64,000 nucleotides of DNA from assembly GCA_903857865.1 (NCBI GenBank), contig CAIOGO010000020.1, forward strand, positions 1-64,000. Reading direction: 5' to 3'. Position numbers and translations under genes: made by a program. How positions within the stretch are numbered: position 1 is the first letter of the stretch; every line of letters begins with the position of its first letter. Below the pieces are notes generated by a model. That model saw nothing but the letters and a program-made list of their open reading frames with translations, was not told the DNA's origin and did no database searches. Positions 15,642 to 24,310 of this stretch are shown piece after piece. Source of the stretch: an uncultured bacterium (GTDB taxonomy: Bacteria; Bipolaricaulota; Bipolaricaulia; UBA7950; UBA9294).

Positions 15642-15670
15642 GGGCCGGCCCGATACCTTCGGGTCGGCCC
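15642..15670 (+). promoter_or_regulatory. Intercistronic hairpin
   Basis: A 12-bp stem with one G-T pair (15642-15653 with 15659-15670) and a 5-nt loop lies between the binding-protein gene and the permease genes. No T-run follows, so it is more likely an mRNA-stabilising or partial-attenuation element that keeps the binding protein in excess. Confidence 0.5.
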
Positions 15671-15692
15671 GGCGACAAGGAGTCGGGGAGAG

Positions 15693-16628
15693 ATGACACT
15701 GTTTCGCACACTGCGGCGGTGGCAGCTGCTGCTGCTTCTCGCGTCGTTGGGCGTGCCGATTGTCTTGATGCTATGGAAGCCGTACGTGCTGATCGAGGGG
15801 TTGCAGCGCGGCGGGCTCTACGCGGTGATCGCGCTGCCGATGGCGCTGATCCTCGGCGTCGTGGGCATTATCAACCTCGCGCATGGCGAGTTCATGATGT
15901 TGGGGGCGTACTTCGCCTACTGGATGGGCGTGTACGCAGGCCTCGATCCGCTGGTGGCAATGATCCCGGCCGTCGTCGCGTTCGCGTTGTTGGGCGCGAT
16001 CACGTACGTCTTGACGATCCGTCGGGCCCTCAAGGCGCCGGAGCTCAACCAGCTTCTCTTGACGTTCGGAATGGCCATGGTCGGCACGGAGTTCGCGAAC
16101 CTGATGTGGACCTCGCAGCCGCTGAAGCCGCACTTGTCCTATGTGTACTCCTCCGTGGCGCTTGGCAAGCTTCGGTTTGGGACGTATGCGTTCATCTACA
16201 CGGCCGCGGCGATCGTTCTGCTGGTTCTCCTCCAGCTTTTCCTCCGGAAGACGCGACTCGGGAGGGCAGCTCTCGCCGTTGGACAGAACCCGCGCGGGGC
16301 GAGACTCGTCGGGATTGACGTCAACCGGACGTACCTCCTGATCTTCAGCGTCTCCATCGCGCTAGTCGGCGCGCTCGGCGCCATGTTCCTGACAAGGCAC
16401 TCGGTGTTCCCGTCGGCCGGCTCCCCGTTCACGATGAAGTCGTTCTGTCTGATTGCCATGGCCGGCATCGGGAACTTGCCGGGCGTGGTCTGGGGGGGAT
16501 TCGGTCTCGGGATCGCGGAGGCTCTCGTTTCGTCGTTCCGAGGGTACGGAGGGTGGGCCGACGTGGTGTTCTTCGCCGTGCTCGTCGCGGTGATCATGGG
16601 CAAGTCGTACCGGAGGCAGACGGCATGA
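15693..16628 (+). CDS. LivH-type ABC permease
   Basis: An inner-membrane permease of 311 aa with about eight hydrophobic segments. GLQRGGLYAVIALPMALILG, NLAHGEFMMLGAYFAYW and the late GIGNLPGVVWGGFGLGIAEAL match LivH. It forms the translocation path with the downstream LivM. The stop overlaps the livM ATG. Confidence 0.87.
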   Translation: MTLFRTLRRWQLLLLLASLGVPIVLMLWKPYVLIEGLQRGGLYAVIALPMALILGVVGIINLAHGEFMMLGAYFAYWMGVYAGLDPLVAMIPAVVAFALLGAITYVLTIRRALKAPELNQLLLTFGMAMVGTEFANLMWTSQPLKPHLSYVYSSVALGKLRFGTYAFIYTAAAIVLLVLLQLFLRKTRLGRAALAVGQNPRGARLVGIDVNRTYLLIFSVSIALVGALGAMFLTRHSVFPSAGSPFTMKSFCLIAMAGIGNLPGVVWGGFGLGIAEALVSSFRGYGGWADVVFFAVLVAVIMGKSYRRQTA

Positions 16629-17563
16629 GGATGACAAGATACCTCCCCTACGTGCTCGGCGCCGCGTTGGCCGCGCTGTTCCCTCTCTTCTCGGGGGCGT
16701 ACCTGGAGCAGGTGGCGGTCGGGATGCTGATCTACTTGACGCTCGCCTTGAGCTGGGACATGCTGCTGCGATCAGGCCAACTAGGTTTTGGCACGGCAGG
16801 CTTCTTCGGACTCGGCAGCTATGCCGCTATCCTTCTCTTTCTCAACGTGGGCGTCCACCCGTTCGTGAGCATCGCTTTCGGCGGCGTCGTGGCCGGGGTG
16901 GTCGCGCTGCTCGTCGGCCTGGCCGTCCTCAGGCTGCGGGGCATGTACTTCGCGATCACGACGCTGGCGCTTGCCGGCATCTTCGCGGTCGTTCTCCGCA
17001 ACTTCCCGGGCTTGACCGGTGGGTCCGAGGGAAGGATGCTCCCGAACTGCATCTACGCGGGAAACACGACCAAGATCTACTGGCTCGTTCTGGCGCTCGC
17101 GGTGTTCACGATCGTCATCTCGGAGGTGTTCGAGCGGACGAGGATTCGTCTCGCGCTGACGTCCATCCGCAATGACGAACGAGTCGCCAAGTCAAGCGGG
17201 GTGAACGTCTTCAAGTACCTCGTCTTCGTGTTCGCCGTGACGTCGGCGATTCAGGGCCTCGCGGGAGGCACTTACGCGCACGTCTTCGGGTTCGTTTCTC
17301 CAGAGGGCAGCTTCAGCGCCAACTTCCTCTTGTTGCCCCTGGCGATGGCGCTGCTGGGCGGCGTTCACAGCACGTGGGGACCGGTGGTCGGAGGCCTCGT
17401 CCTGGGCGCCCTGTCAGAGTACCTCAAGCTGCAGATCCCATACGGACACCTCTTGGTCTACGGAGCCATCATCGTCGTGGTGACGCTCTTCCTGCCACAA
17501 GGCCTGATGGGAACGGTCAGGGCGTGGTGGCGTCGGTCACACGTGACGCGAGGTGCGCAATGA
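16625..17563 (+). CDS. LivM-type ABC permease
   Basis: A membrane protein of 312 aa of the LivM family: LALSWDMLLRSGQLGFGTAG, then GLGSYAAILL, and AVLRLRGMYFAITTLALAGI; the EAA-like loop is TSIRNDERVAKSSGVNV. ATG 16625 overlaps the livH stop (ATGA). Partner of LivH in the same transporter. Confidence 0.87.
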   Translation: MRMTRYLPYVLGAALAALFPLFSGAYLEQVAVGMLIYLTLALSWDMLLRSGQLGFGTAGFFGLGSYAAILLFLNVGVHPFVSIAFGGVVAGVVALLVGLAVLRLRGMYFAITTLALAGIFAVVLRNFPGLTGGSEGRMLPNCIYAGNTTKIYWLVLALAVFTIVISEVFERTRIRLALTSIRNDERVAKSSGVNVFKYLVFVFAVTSAIQGLAGGTYAHVFGFVSPEGSFSANFLLLPLAMALLGGVHSTWGPVVGGLVLGALSEYLKLQIPYGHLLVYGAIIVVVTLFLPQGLMGTVRAWWRRSHVTRGAQ

Positions 17564-17642
17564 TGCGCGCGCTCCGAGGGAGGTCGGCGCGGCCGGTAGG
17601 CGCCCCGTCGAGAGGGCAGGGCACTACGAGGGAGAGTCGGGG

Positions 17643-18368
17643 GTGCGGGCAATGGCTGTCTTGAGGACGGAGGCCCTGGAGCGGCGCTTCGGGGGCCTAG
17701 TCGCGGTGCACGACTTGACGTTTGAGCTTGCCGAGAACGAGATCCTTGGCATCATCGGACCGAACGGCGCAGGAAAGACGACGGCGATCAACGCCATCAG
17801 CGGGCTCTACATGCCGACTGCTGGACGCATCTTCCTTGGTGAAGAGGACATCACCTACTCGCCGCCGCACGTTCGGTGCCACCTGGGCATCGGGCGAACG
17901 TTCCAACTGGTGCACCCGTTGGTCGACCTTACGGCGAGGGAGAACATCATGGTCGGGGCGCTCTTCGGCCAGCACCGGTCCCTTCGCCAAGCACGAAAGA
18001 CGGCGGAAGAGATCGCAGCTCAGCTTGGCCTTGAACGAATCGACCGCAGTGTCTCGGACCTGACGGTCCTCGAGATCAAGAAACTGGAGATCGGGCGCGC
18101 GCTGGCTTCCGATCCAAAGGTCCTCTTCTTGGACGAAGTCATGGCCGGGCTGAACTCGGACGAGACGAAGGCTGCGTTGGACGCCGTCCGTGGGATCCGC
18201 GATCAGGGCGTTGCGATCTGCGTCGTAGAGCACGTGATGAGCGTCATACGCGACCTGACGGATCGCGTGATCGTGCTCGACGGGGGAACCATCATCGCGG
18301 AGGGACCGTACTCCAAGGTGTCCGCCGATCCGCGCGTGATCGCCGCCTATCTCGGCGAGGAGGAGTGA
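17643..18368 (+). CDS. LivG-type ABC ATPase
   Basis: An ATPase of about 241 aa. Walker A GPNGAGKTT, Q-loop FQLVHPL, Walker B VLFLDEVMAGL, switch His in VVEHVM. The usual LSGGQ signature is degenerate: the segment reads DRSVSDLTVLEIKKLEIGRA, so SDLTV replaces SGGQ. GTG 17643 has GGGAG 8 nt upstream; ATG 17652 is a close alternative. Overlaps livF. Confidence 0.85.
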   Translation: MRAMAVLRTEALERRFGGLVAVHDLTFELAENEILGIIGPNGAGKTTAINAISGLYMPTAGRIFLGEEDITYSPPHVRCHLGIGRTFQLVHPLVDLTARENIMVGALFGQHRSLRQARKTAEEIAAQLGLERIDRSVSDLTVLEIKKLEIGRALASDPKVLFLDEVMAGLNSDETKAALDAVRGIRDQGVAICVVEHVMSVIRDLTDRVIVLDGGTIIAEGPYSKVSADPRVIAAYLGEEE

Positions 18369-19069
18369 TGCTTGCCGTCGCGAAGCTGAACCATTACTAC
18401 GGAAAGGCTCACGTCCTGCGCGACGTCTCGCTCGACGTTGGGACGGAATCCGTCGGCGTGTTCGGACCGAACGGAGCTGGCAAGACGACGCTGGTCCACG
18501 CGATCGTCGGGCTCGTCCGGCCGAGAAGCGGGGACGTCACGTTCGACGGGCGCTCGCTGTTGCGGCTGCCTACGCACGAGGTGATCCGTTCGGGCGTCGC
18601 GCTGGTGCCGCAGGAGCGCGAGCTCTTCCCGTATATGTCCGTCCGGGCGAACCTCGAGTCCGGGGCGGCGTATATCCCCGGCGCCCGCAAGGACTTGCCC
18701 GCCGCGCTTCAGGCCTCGTTCGAGATGTTCCCCATCCTCAAAGTTCGCGCGCGGCAGCTCGCGGGCACGTTGAGTGGCGGCGAACAGAGGATGCTCGCCA
18801 TCGCGCGCGCCATGATGTCCTCCCCGAAGCTCCTCATCTTGGATGAGCCGTCGCTAGGCTTGCAGCCATCTCTCGTGACCGAGCTCTTCCACAAGGTGCG
18901 GAACCTCGGCGAGCGGAGCGCAATCCTCATGGCCGAACAGAACGTGCGCCAGAGCCTGAAGGCCGTCGGCCGGGGCTACGTGATTGAGAATGGACAGATT
19001 GCTCTCGAGGGTCCCTCCGACGAACTCCTTCGGAACGATCACGTCCGGCGGGCGTACCTTGGGTTGTAG
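18368..19069 (+). CDS. LivF-type ABC ATPase
   Basis: An ATPase of 233 aa: Walker A GPNGAGKTT, Q-loop VPQERELFP, signature TLSGGEQRM, Walker B LLILDEPSLGL, and MAEQNV for the switch region. It pairs with the LivG-type ATPase, whose signature is degenerate. ATG 18368 overlaps the preceding stop (TGATG). Confidence 0.87.
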   Translation: MLAVAKLNHYYGKAHVLRDVSLDVGTESVGVFGPNGAGKTTLVHAIVGLVRPRSGDVTFDGRSLLRLPTHEVIRSGVALVPQERELFPYMSVRANLESGAAYIPGARKDLPAALQASFEMFPILKVRARQLAGTLSGGEQRMLAIARAMMSSPKLLILDEPSLGLQPSLVTELFHKVRNLGERSAILMAEQNVRQSLKAVGRGYVIENGQIALEGPSDELLRNDHVRRAYLGL

Positions 19070-19096
19070 AGGACGACGGCGGGAAGCGAGGGCGGG

Positions 19097-19693
19097 ATGA
19101 GCGCTAGAGCTTTGGCACTCTGTGGTAGCCCCCGCGCGGGGAGCAACACGCAGACGTACCTCGAGGCGGCCCTCCAAGTCCTGGGAGAGCACGGCGTCGA
19201 GACCGAACTCATCGCGTTGCGGGGCAAGACGATCCACAGCTGCAAGGCCTGCTATGCCTGCTGGCGCCATGGCGGCGACATCTGTCAGATTGCAGACGAC
19301 GACTTCCGCCCCATCTTCGAGAAGATGCTCTCGGCAGACGCGCTGATCGTCGGATCTCCGGTGCACTACAGCGCGGTCCACCCGGACCTCTGGTCTGTCC
19401 TCGTCCGCGCCGGGTTCCCCGGAATGGCAGGACATCCGCACAGCGCTCCGCGGCCGTTCGCGCGCAAGGTCGGCGGGCCCATCACGGTGGCTCGCCGCGC
19501 CGGCCAGAACTTCGCCCTCGCTCAACTGCTCCTTTGGTTCAACATCAATGGCTTCATCGTGCCCGGCTCGATCTACTGGCCGGTGGGCGTTGCCCGATCC
19601 GTCGGTGACGCCGCGAAGGACACAGAAGGGATCGAGACCGCGGTCGCCTTTGCGGAGAACGTGGCCTGGCTCCTGGAGAAGACACAGACGTAG
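19097..19693 (+). CDS. NADPH-dependent FMN reductase-like protein
   Basis: A flavodoxin-fold protein of 198 aa. ALALCGSPRAGSNTQTYLEA is the FMN phosphate loop (GSPRxxSNT), followed by SCKACYACWRHGGDIC, a Cys-rich motif like that of iron-sulfur flavoproteins, and IVGSPVHYSAVHPDL. It may reduce flavin for an oxygenase or transfer electrons directly. Located between the transporter and the ligase, so it is probably part of the catabolic set. Confidence 0.8.
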   Translation: MSARALALCGSPRAGSNTQTYLEAALQVLGEHGVETELIALRGKTIHSCKACYACWRHGGDICQIADDDFRPIFEKMLSADALIVGSPVHYSAVHPDLWSVLVRAGFPGMAGHPHSAPRPFARKVGGPITVARRAGQNFALAQLLLWFNINGFIVPGSIYWPVGVARSVGDAAKDTEGIETAVAFAENVAWLLEKTQT

Positions 19694-19738
19694 CCACTCG
19701 GCGCGTCCGCGCCCGTGGGCAGAAAGGAGACGAAGGGG

Positions 19739-21334
19739 ATGGAGATAGGTGTGCGTGAGTCAGCGTATCCTGGGCCAGGAAGCGTCTACAATCTCGGGCA
19801 CCTCCTGTCCCGCAATGGCGCACTGTCGGGATTCCCTGACCGTGTCGCAATCCTTGACGCCGGCCAGCCCGAGGGACGAGGGATCACCTATCGGACGCTC
19901 AACGGTCGGGCCACTCGATGCGCCAACGCTCTCTTGTCCATGGGCGTCAAGAAGGGCGATCGCGTCTTCGCCGTCCTCCCGAATCGGGTCGAGACACTCG
20001 AAGTCCTCTATGGCTGCGCCAAGATCGGTGCCGTCTTCACGCCGGCGAACTTCCGTTTTGCTGCCGAGGAGATCGGGTTCCTGATCGACGACGTCGCTGC
20101 CGCAGTTCTTGTCTTCGACTCGGAGTACGGCGACAAGGTCCGGGAGCTGATCCAGGAACGCCGGAAGCTGCGTCTCCTCGAGATCGGTGGGCACGCCGTC
20201 GAGCCCGCCAGGACCTACGAGGAGTGCCTCGCGGCCGCCTCGGAGTCCGAACCTGTCTGTGCTACGGCACCGGACGAGGTCTGCATGATCCTGTTCACCG
20301 CGGGGACGACAGGACGCCCGAAGGGCGTGAAGCTGACGTATCGCAGCACGTTCTTCGCTTGCTTGTCGAACGGGATTTCCGCGTCGATGACGAGGGACGA
20401 CGTGTACCTTGGCGCGCCGCCGATGTTCCACGCGGGCGGGCTGACGTGCTTCCAGCTCTACATGCTGATGATCGGTGGCAAGATCGTTGTGCAGAACCGA
20501 TGGGCGGCGCAGGAGGCATTGGAGCTGATCCAGCGTTACGGCGTGACGTACCACTTCGGGATCGCAACGCAACTCAAGATGATGGTCCAGGTGGAGGGTT
20601 GGGAGAAGTACGTCGTCTCCCTGCGCGCCGTCAATGGCGGCGGGGAGCCCCAGCCTGCTGAGTTGAAGCACGCCTTCATCAACCAGGGCATCACCTACGT
20701 CAGTGGCTACGGGCTGACCGAGACCGGCGCCACGGGCTTCAACTGGCCCGCATCGTCAAAGGACGATCCGACACTGAGCAAGGCAAGCGAGTGCATGGGG
20801 AAGCCGCCGGCCTTCGTCGAGGTCAAGATCGTCGACCCGACCGGCAAGGAGACCCAGGCGGACGAGTACGGCGAGATCATCATCCGCAGAGAGCCTACGG
20901 GAGCCGCCGGGTACTGGAACCGCCCTGAGGATGAAACCAAGAAGTTCCGCGGAGATTGGATCTTCACCGGGGATCTTGGCAAACGCGATGCCGAAGGGTA
21001 TTTCTACGTCGTGGGCCGCACCGACGACATGATTATCAGTGGTGGGGAGAACATCTACCCCTCGGAGGTCGAACGAGTCATTTTCGGGCACCCGAAGGTC
21101 GCGGATGTCGTCGTCGTGCGTGGTCGACATCCTCAGTGGGGGCAGACGCCGAAGGCCGTCATCGTCCCGAAGCCCGGCCGAACGATCACCGAGGAGGAGA
21201 TCCAGGAGTTCGTGGGAGAGCACCTCGCATCCTACAAGAAGCCGCGCAAGATCGTGATCGTTGACAGCGTTCCTCGATCTGAGACGGGGAAGATCGACAG
21301 GAAAGCGATCAGGAAGTTGTACGAGGAGATCTAG
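19739..21334 (+). CDS. Acyl-CoA synthetase (AMP-forming)
   Basis: An ANL-superfamily ligase of about 531 aa. P-loop LFTAGTTGRPKG, A5 motif YGLTETGA, GDLGKRDAEGYFYVVGRTDD (A8) and PRSETGKIDRK with the catalytic Lys. It should activate the imported acid to its CoA thioester, feeding the thiolase, SDR and crotonase set. ATG 19739 follows AAAGGAG. It is the last gene of the catabolic run. The substrate cannot be deduced. Confidence 0.87.
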   Translation: MEIGVRESAYPGPGSVYNLGHLLSRNGALSGFPDRVAILDAGQPEGRGITYRTLNGRATRCANALLSMGVKKGDRVFAVLPNRVETLEVLYGCAKIGAVFTPANFRFAAEEIGFLIDDVAAAVLVFDSEYGDKVRELIQERRKLRLLEIGGHAVEPARTYEECLAAASESEPVCATAPDEVCMILFTAGTTGRPKGVKLTYRSTFFACLSNGISASMTRDDVYLGAPPMFHAGGLTCFQLYMLMIGGKIVVQNRWAAQEALELIQRYGVTYHFGIATQLKMMVQVEGWEKYVVSLRAVNGGGEPQPAELKHAFINQGITYVSGYGLTETGATGFNWPASSKDDPTLSKASECMGKPPAFVEVKIVDPTGKETQADEYGEIIIRREPTGAAGYWNRPEDETKKFRGDWIFTGDLGKRDAEGYFYVVGRTDDMIISGGENIYPSEVERVIFGHPKVADVVVVRGRHPQWGQTPKAVIVPKPGRTITEEEIQEFVGEHLASYKKPRKIVIVDSVPRSETGKIDRKAIRKLYEEI

Positions 21335-21612
21335 ACTGCCCGTCTTCGTGACCCGCTCACCGCCCAAAGTGGACCAAGGATTGGGTGCATCCTTGCCTGG
21401 GCTCACACTCCGGAGGACGAGGCGCACGGGACAGTCGAGATTCGCCGAAGCGCTCCGGCGCGGGGATTCCTCGCTTCTTCTTGGCGACATCTGCATTCGA
21501 GACGCTTGCGAGACGAGCGGCGGAACATGATTGTGTTGCGCGGCCGTCGCGAGGCTACCTCGAGGGAGCCGAGGCAGTCCTTGCGATCGGAGTCGCGCCA
21601 AAGGAGATGCGC

Positions 21613-22596
21613 GTGTCCACTCGCTCGCTTGCCCTGCCGCAGGATCTCGTCTCGGCCGCCGACGCTGTCGCAAAGGCGTTCCAGTACCCCGGCCACCCGG
21701 AGTAGGAGCTTGACCCCGCCGAGCAGGAGCGGTTCGCCGACGCGATTCGTAGGATCCGCCGGGCTTGGCCCGCAGTGCGGCTGTTTCAGTGCGTCTCTCC
21801 CGCGATGCGCGACCTCATGCGCGGTTTCGTGTGGGAAGAAGGCGGGGTGTTTGGAGGTTTCGTCGTCGCTCTGCGCGACGGGCAGACGACCGTGTGGCAG
21901 ATCGAGCCTCTCGGCGTCTTGCCGGAGTTCCGCCGGCGCGGCATCGCCCGCCGGCTGATGACAGAAGCGCTCGCCATGATGCGTACGCGCGGCGCGACGG
22001 GGGTGCGGCTCGGCGTCATCGATGGCAACACCCCGGCTCAGACCCTCTATCGCTCGCTCGGGCTCGTTGACTATGGTGGGACCGCTCTCTACGAGCGCGC
22101 GCCCTCCGGCGCCTGCCAGCAACCGACGTTGCCCGCGGGCCATGAGGAGCTGCGTCTCGCGAGGTTCGACTGGCGCACTCGCTATGAGATGGACCAACGG
22201 ATCGTCCCGGCGGGCGTTCAGAAGTTCGAGGCGATCGCCCCCGGGCGGTATCGCACGCCTCTTTTGATGCGCGCTCTCGCGCCGTTCTTCCGCACCTCCG
22301 TGGACCACGACATCCTCGTCCGGCGCGTGCAGGATCGTGTCGCGGTCGGACGGGCCGGCTGGTCGATCGCGAAGAGCGGCAAAGGCAAGAGCTCGATCCG
22401 CGTCTGCCTCGACCCCGCTCACGCGGACCTCGCCCCGTACCTCGTGCAGCGCGCGCTCTACGAGGTCCTGTCACAGCGCCCCAACCTGCCGGTTCACCTC
22501 TTCCTCCCGGCATGGATGCCGGAAGTTGCAGGTCAAGCCGAGGCTGTGGGCTTCGTGCGCAAGAGAACCCACAAGGCCATGGGCATGAAGCTCTAG
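21613..22596 (+). pseudogene. GNAT acetyltransferase interrupted by one amber codon
   Basis: Reading one frame from GTG 21613 (AAGGAG just upstream) gives STRSLALPQDLV and AFQYPGHPE, then TAG at 21703-21705, then ELDPAEQERFADAI and a long GNAT domain (GVLPEFRRRGIARRLMTEAL acetyl-CoA loop, VIDGNTPAQTLYRSLGL). The stop sits exactly after YPGHPE, where I recall relatives having Trp (PEW), so a single TGG-to-TAG change explains it. No indel is present. It could be a fresh nonsense mutation, a sequencing error or readthrough. The C-terminal 130 residues form a second domain I do not recognise. Confidence 0.7.
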
Positions 22597-22790
22597 GAGC
22601 TTGACCGACGCGACGCTGAGGTCAGGGCCGGCGCCGCGCGTGCTCCCGTTCATCCTTACGATGCGCCGCCGCGGCCGCATATCGGCCACGTGCTCACTCC
22701 ACGCGCGCTGTATCATCGCGCGCCGGCAGCATGGCGCTGCATTCCAGCACCGTCGCTGTGCGACGTGCAGGCGTCAGGAGGCAGTCTGCG

Positions 22791-23624
22791 GTGGAACCCA
22801 GAGAACGAACGGTCATTGGACGCGGGCGCACGGCCGAGATCCTCGCATGGGGCGAGGGTCGAGTGCTCAAGCTCTACGTCGAGGGCAGCGGCCGGGAGTA
22901 CGTGCGTCGCGAGGCCGAAGTCTCGCGGCTCGTCCATCGCGCTGGCCTTCCGGCTCCGGCCGTCTACGACTCCGATGTATCGGACGGACTCTACGAAGTC
23001 GATGGGCGTCTCGGCATCCTGTATGAGCGCATCGACGGCCCGACGATGCTGCGCGACCTTGGATCGAGGCCGTGGAGGCTCCGCGCGTACTCGGAGCAGC
23101 TGGCAGCGCTCCACGCCCGAATCCACTCCGCGCCCGGCGAGGGGCTGCCGGTGCTGCGAGATCGAATCGAACGGAGCATCGACCGGGCGAGCGCGTGGGT
23201 CAGCGACGGCGCTCGGGCCGCGGCGCACGAGACGCTCCAGCGGCTCCCCGACGTACGGCGAGTCTGCCACGGGGACTTCCATCCCGACAACGTCATCCTC
23301 CGGAAGGGCGGGCCGATGGTCATCGATTGGGGGCCGGCCTCGTCGGGCCATCCCGCGGCCGACGTCGCGTGGACGGTGCTGCTCTTCCGATCGGCCGGCA
23401 CACCGCCAGGTACTCCTCTTTCGACGCGGCTTCTCCTGTCCGTCGTTCGGCGTTGGTCATTGCGCATCTACCTGCGAGCCTACTCCGATCTCGCCGGCCT
23501 TTCGTGGCATGAGGTCAAGGAGTGGCTCGGCGTCGTTGCGCTCCTTCGGTTGAGCGACAACATCCCGGAGGAGAGGGCGTCGCTTGTACGCCTGATCGAG
23601 AAGGAGTTGGCCGCTTCGCGCTGA
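22791..23624 (+). CDS. Aminoglycoside phosphotransferase (APH)-fold kinase
   Basis: A kinase of 277 aa. Lys in GEGRVLKLYVEG for ATP, catalytic loop VCHGDFHPDNVIL, and metal-binding Asp in MVIDWGPASSGHPAADVAW. It belongs to the large APH/choline kinase group and may phosphorylate a small molecule; this is not evidence of resistance. GTG 22791 has AGGAGG 9 nt upstream; the longer frame from 22731 lacks a ribosome site. Confidence 0.8.
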   Translation: MEPRERTVIGRGRTAEILAWGEGRVLKLYVEGSGREYVRREAEVSRLVHRAGLPAPAVYDSDVSDGLYEVDGRLGILYERIDGPTMLRDLGSRPWRLRAYSEQLAALHARIHSAPGEGLPVLRDRIERSIDRASAWVSDGARAAAHETLQRLPDVRRVCHGDFHPDNVILRKGGPMVIDWGPASSGHPAADVAWTVLLFRSAGTPPGTPLSTRLLLSVVRRWSLRIYLRAYSDLAGLSWHEVKEWLGVVALLRLSDNIPEERASLVRLIEKELAASR

Positions 23625-23757
23625 GACCTCGCACCCCTCGCGCATGCTGCGAGACTCGACCGGTGCTGCCGGCAGTCACCGGGGGCGCGAAGCTCCCATT
23701 CCGGGAGCAGAGCGAGGTATCATCTTCGGACGTCCGTTGGGCGGGGAGGGGACCGCA

Positions 23758-24189
23758 ATGCTCAGCGATGAGATCGCGAAGTTCGTCGAGGGAATCCCGG
23801 CGACTCTGAAAGAGAAGCGGGGAGTCCATTCCGTGGAGTTCACGGTCGCGGAGAGGAGAGCTTTCCTCTCGAAGAAGAAGCTCACCTACAGCGCGAGGTT
23901 CCGGATCGACGAGGACAAGAAGGAGCTGCGTTTCACGGAGATGCTGAAAGAGTCCGGCTCCGGCGTGTCGTCGGGAGACGGTGATCTTGGCCCGGGCTTC
24001 GGGTTCAAGAAAGAGACCTACAAGATCGGCACGGGGCCGCGGGAAGGCTCCATCGAAGAGCAGTCCAAGCTGTTCGGCGCGCAGTACAGCTACGCGTTCG
24101 ACTTCTCGAAGGTGCGAGCCTTCATCGAGAGCGAGACGGTGAAAGCCGGCTACGCGTTCAAGTACCAGATCACCTCTCTCGGCTTGTAG
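23758..24189 (+). CDS. Hypothetical protein
   Basis: A soluble, highly charged protein of 143 aa that I do not recognise. It contains KKKLTYSARFRIDEDKKELR and a Gly/Ser-rich centre (GSGVSSGDGDLGPGFGF), with a C-terminal KYQITSLGL. No signal peptide or membrane segment. ATG 23758 follows GGGGAGGGG at good distance. It appears to be a single-gene unit; codon use resembles its neighbours. Confidence 0.65.
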   Translation: MLSDEIAKFVEGIPATLKEKRGVHSVEFTVAERRAFLSKKKLTYSARFRIDEDKKELRFTEMLKESGSGVSSGDGDLGPGFGFKKETYKIGTGPREGSIEEQSKLFGAQYSYAFDFSKVRAFIESETVKAGYAFKYQITSLGL

Positions 24190-24310
24190 ACACAGCGCTT
24201 GGCTGTCCGTAGCAGTGGCGGGCGGTGGAGTCGAGATGTTCCTGGGAGCGGAGGAGAGGGTACAGTCGAGGACAGTGCGGTCGCTGTCACGTAGCTGAAG
24301 GAGTTGGTCT

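Noticed and set aside
15542-16318. Plus-strand ORF of 258 codons overlapping livH
   Set aside because: Out-of-frame shadow of the permease gene with no hydrophobic or enzymatic motifs.
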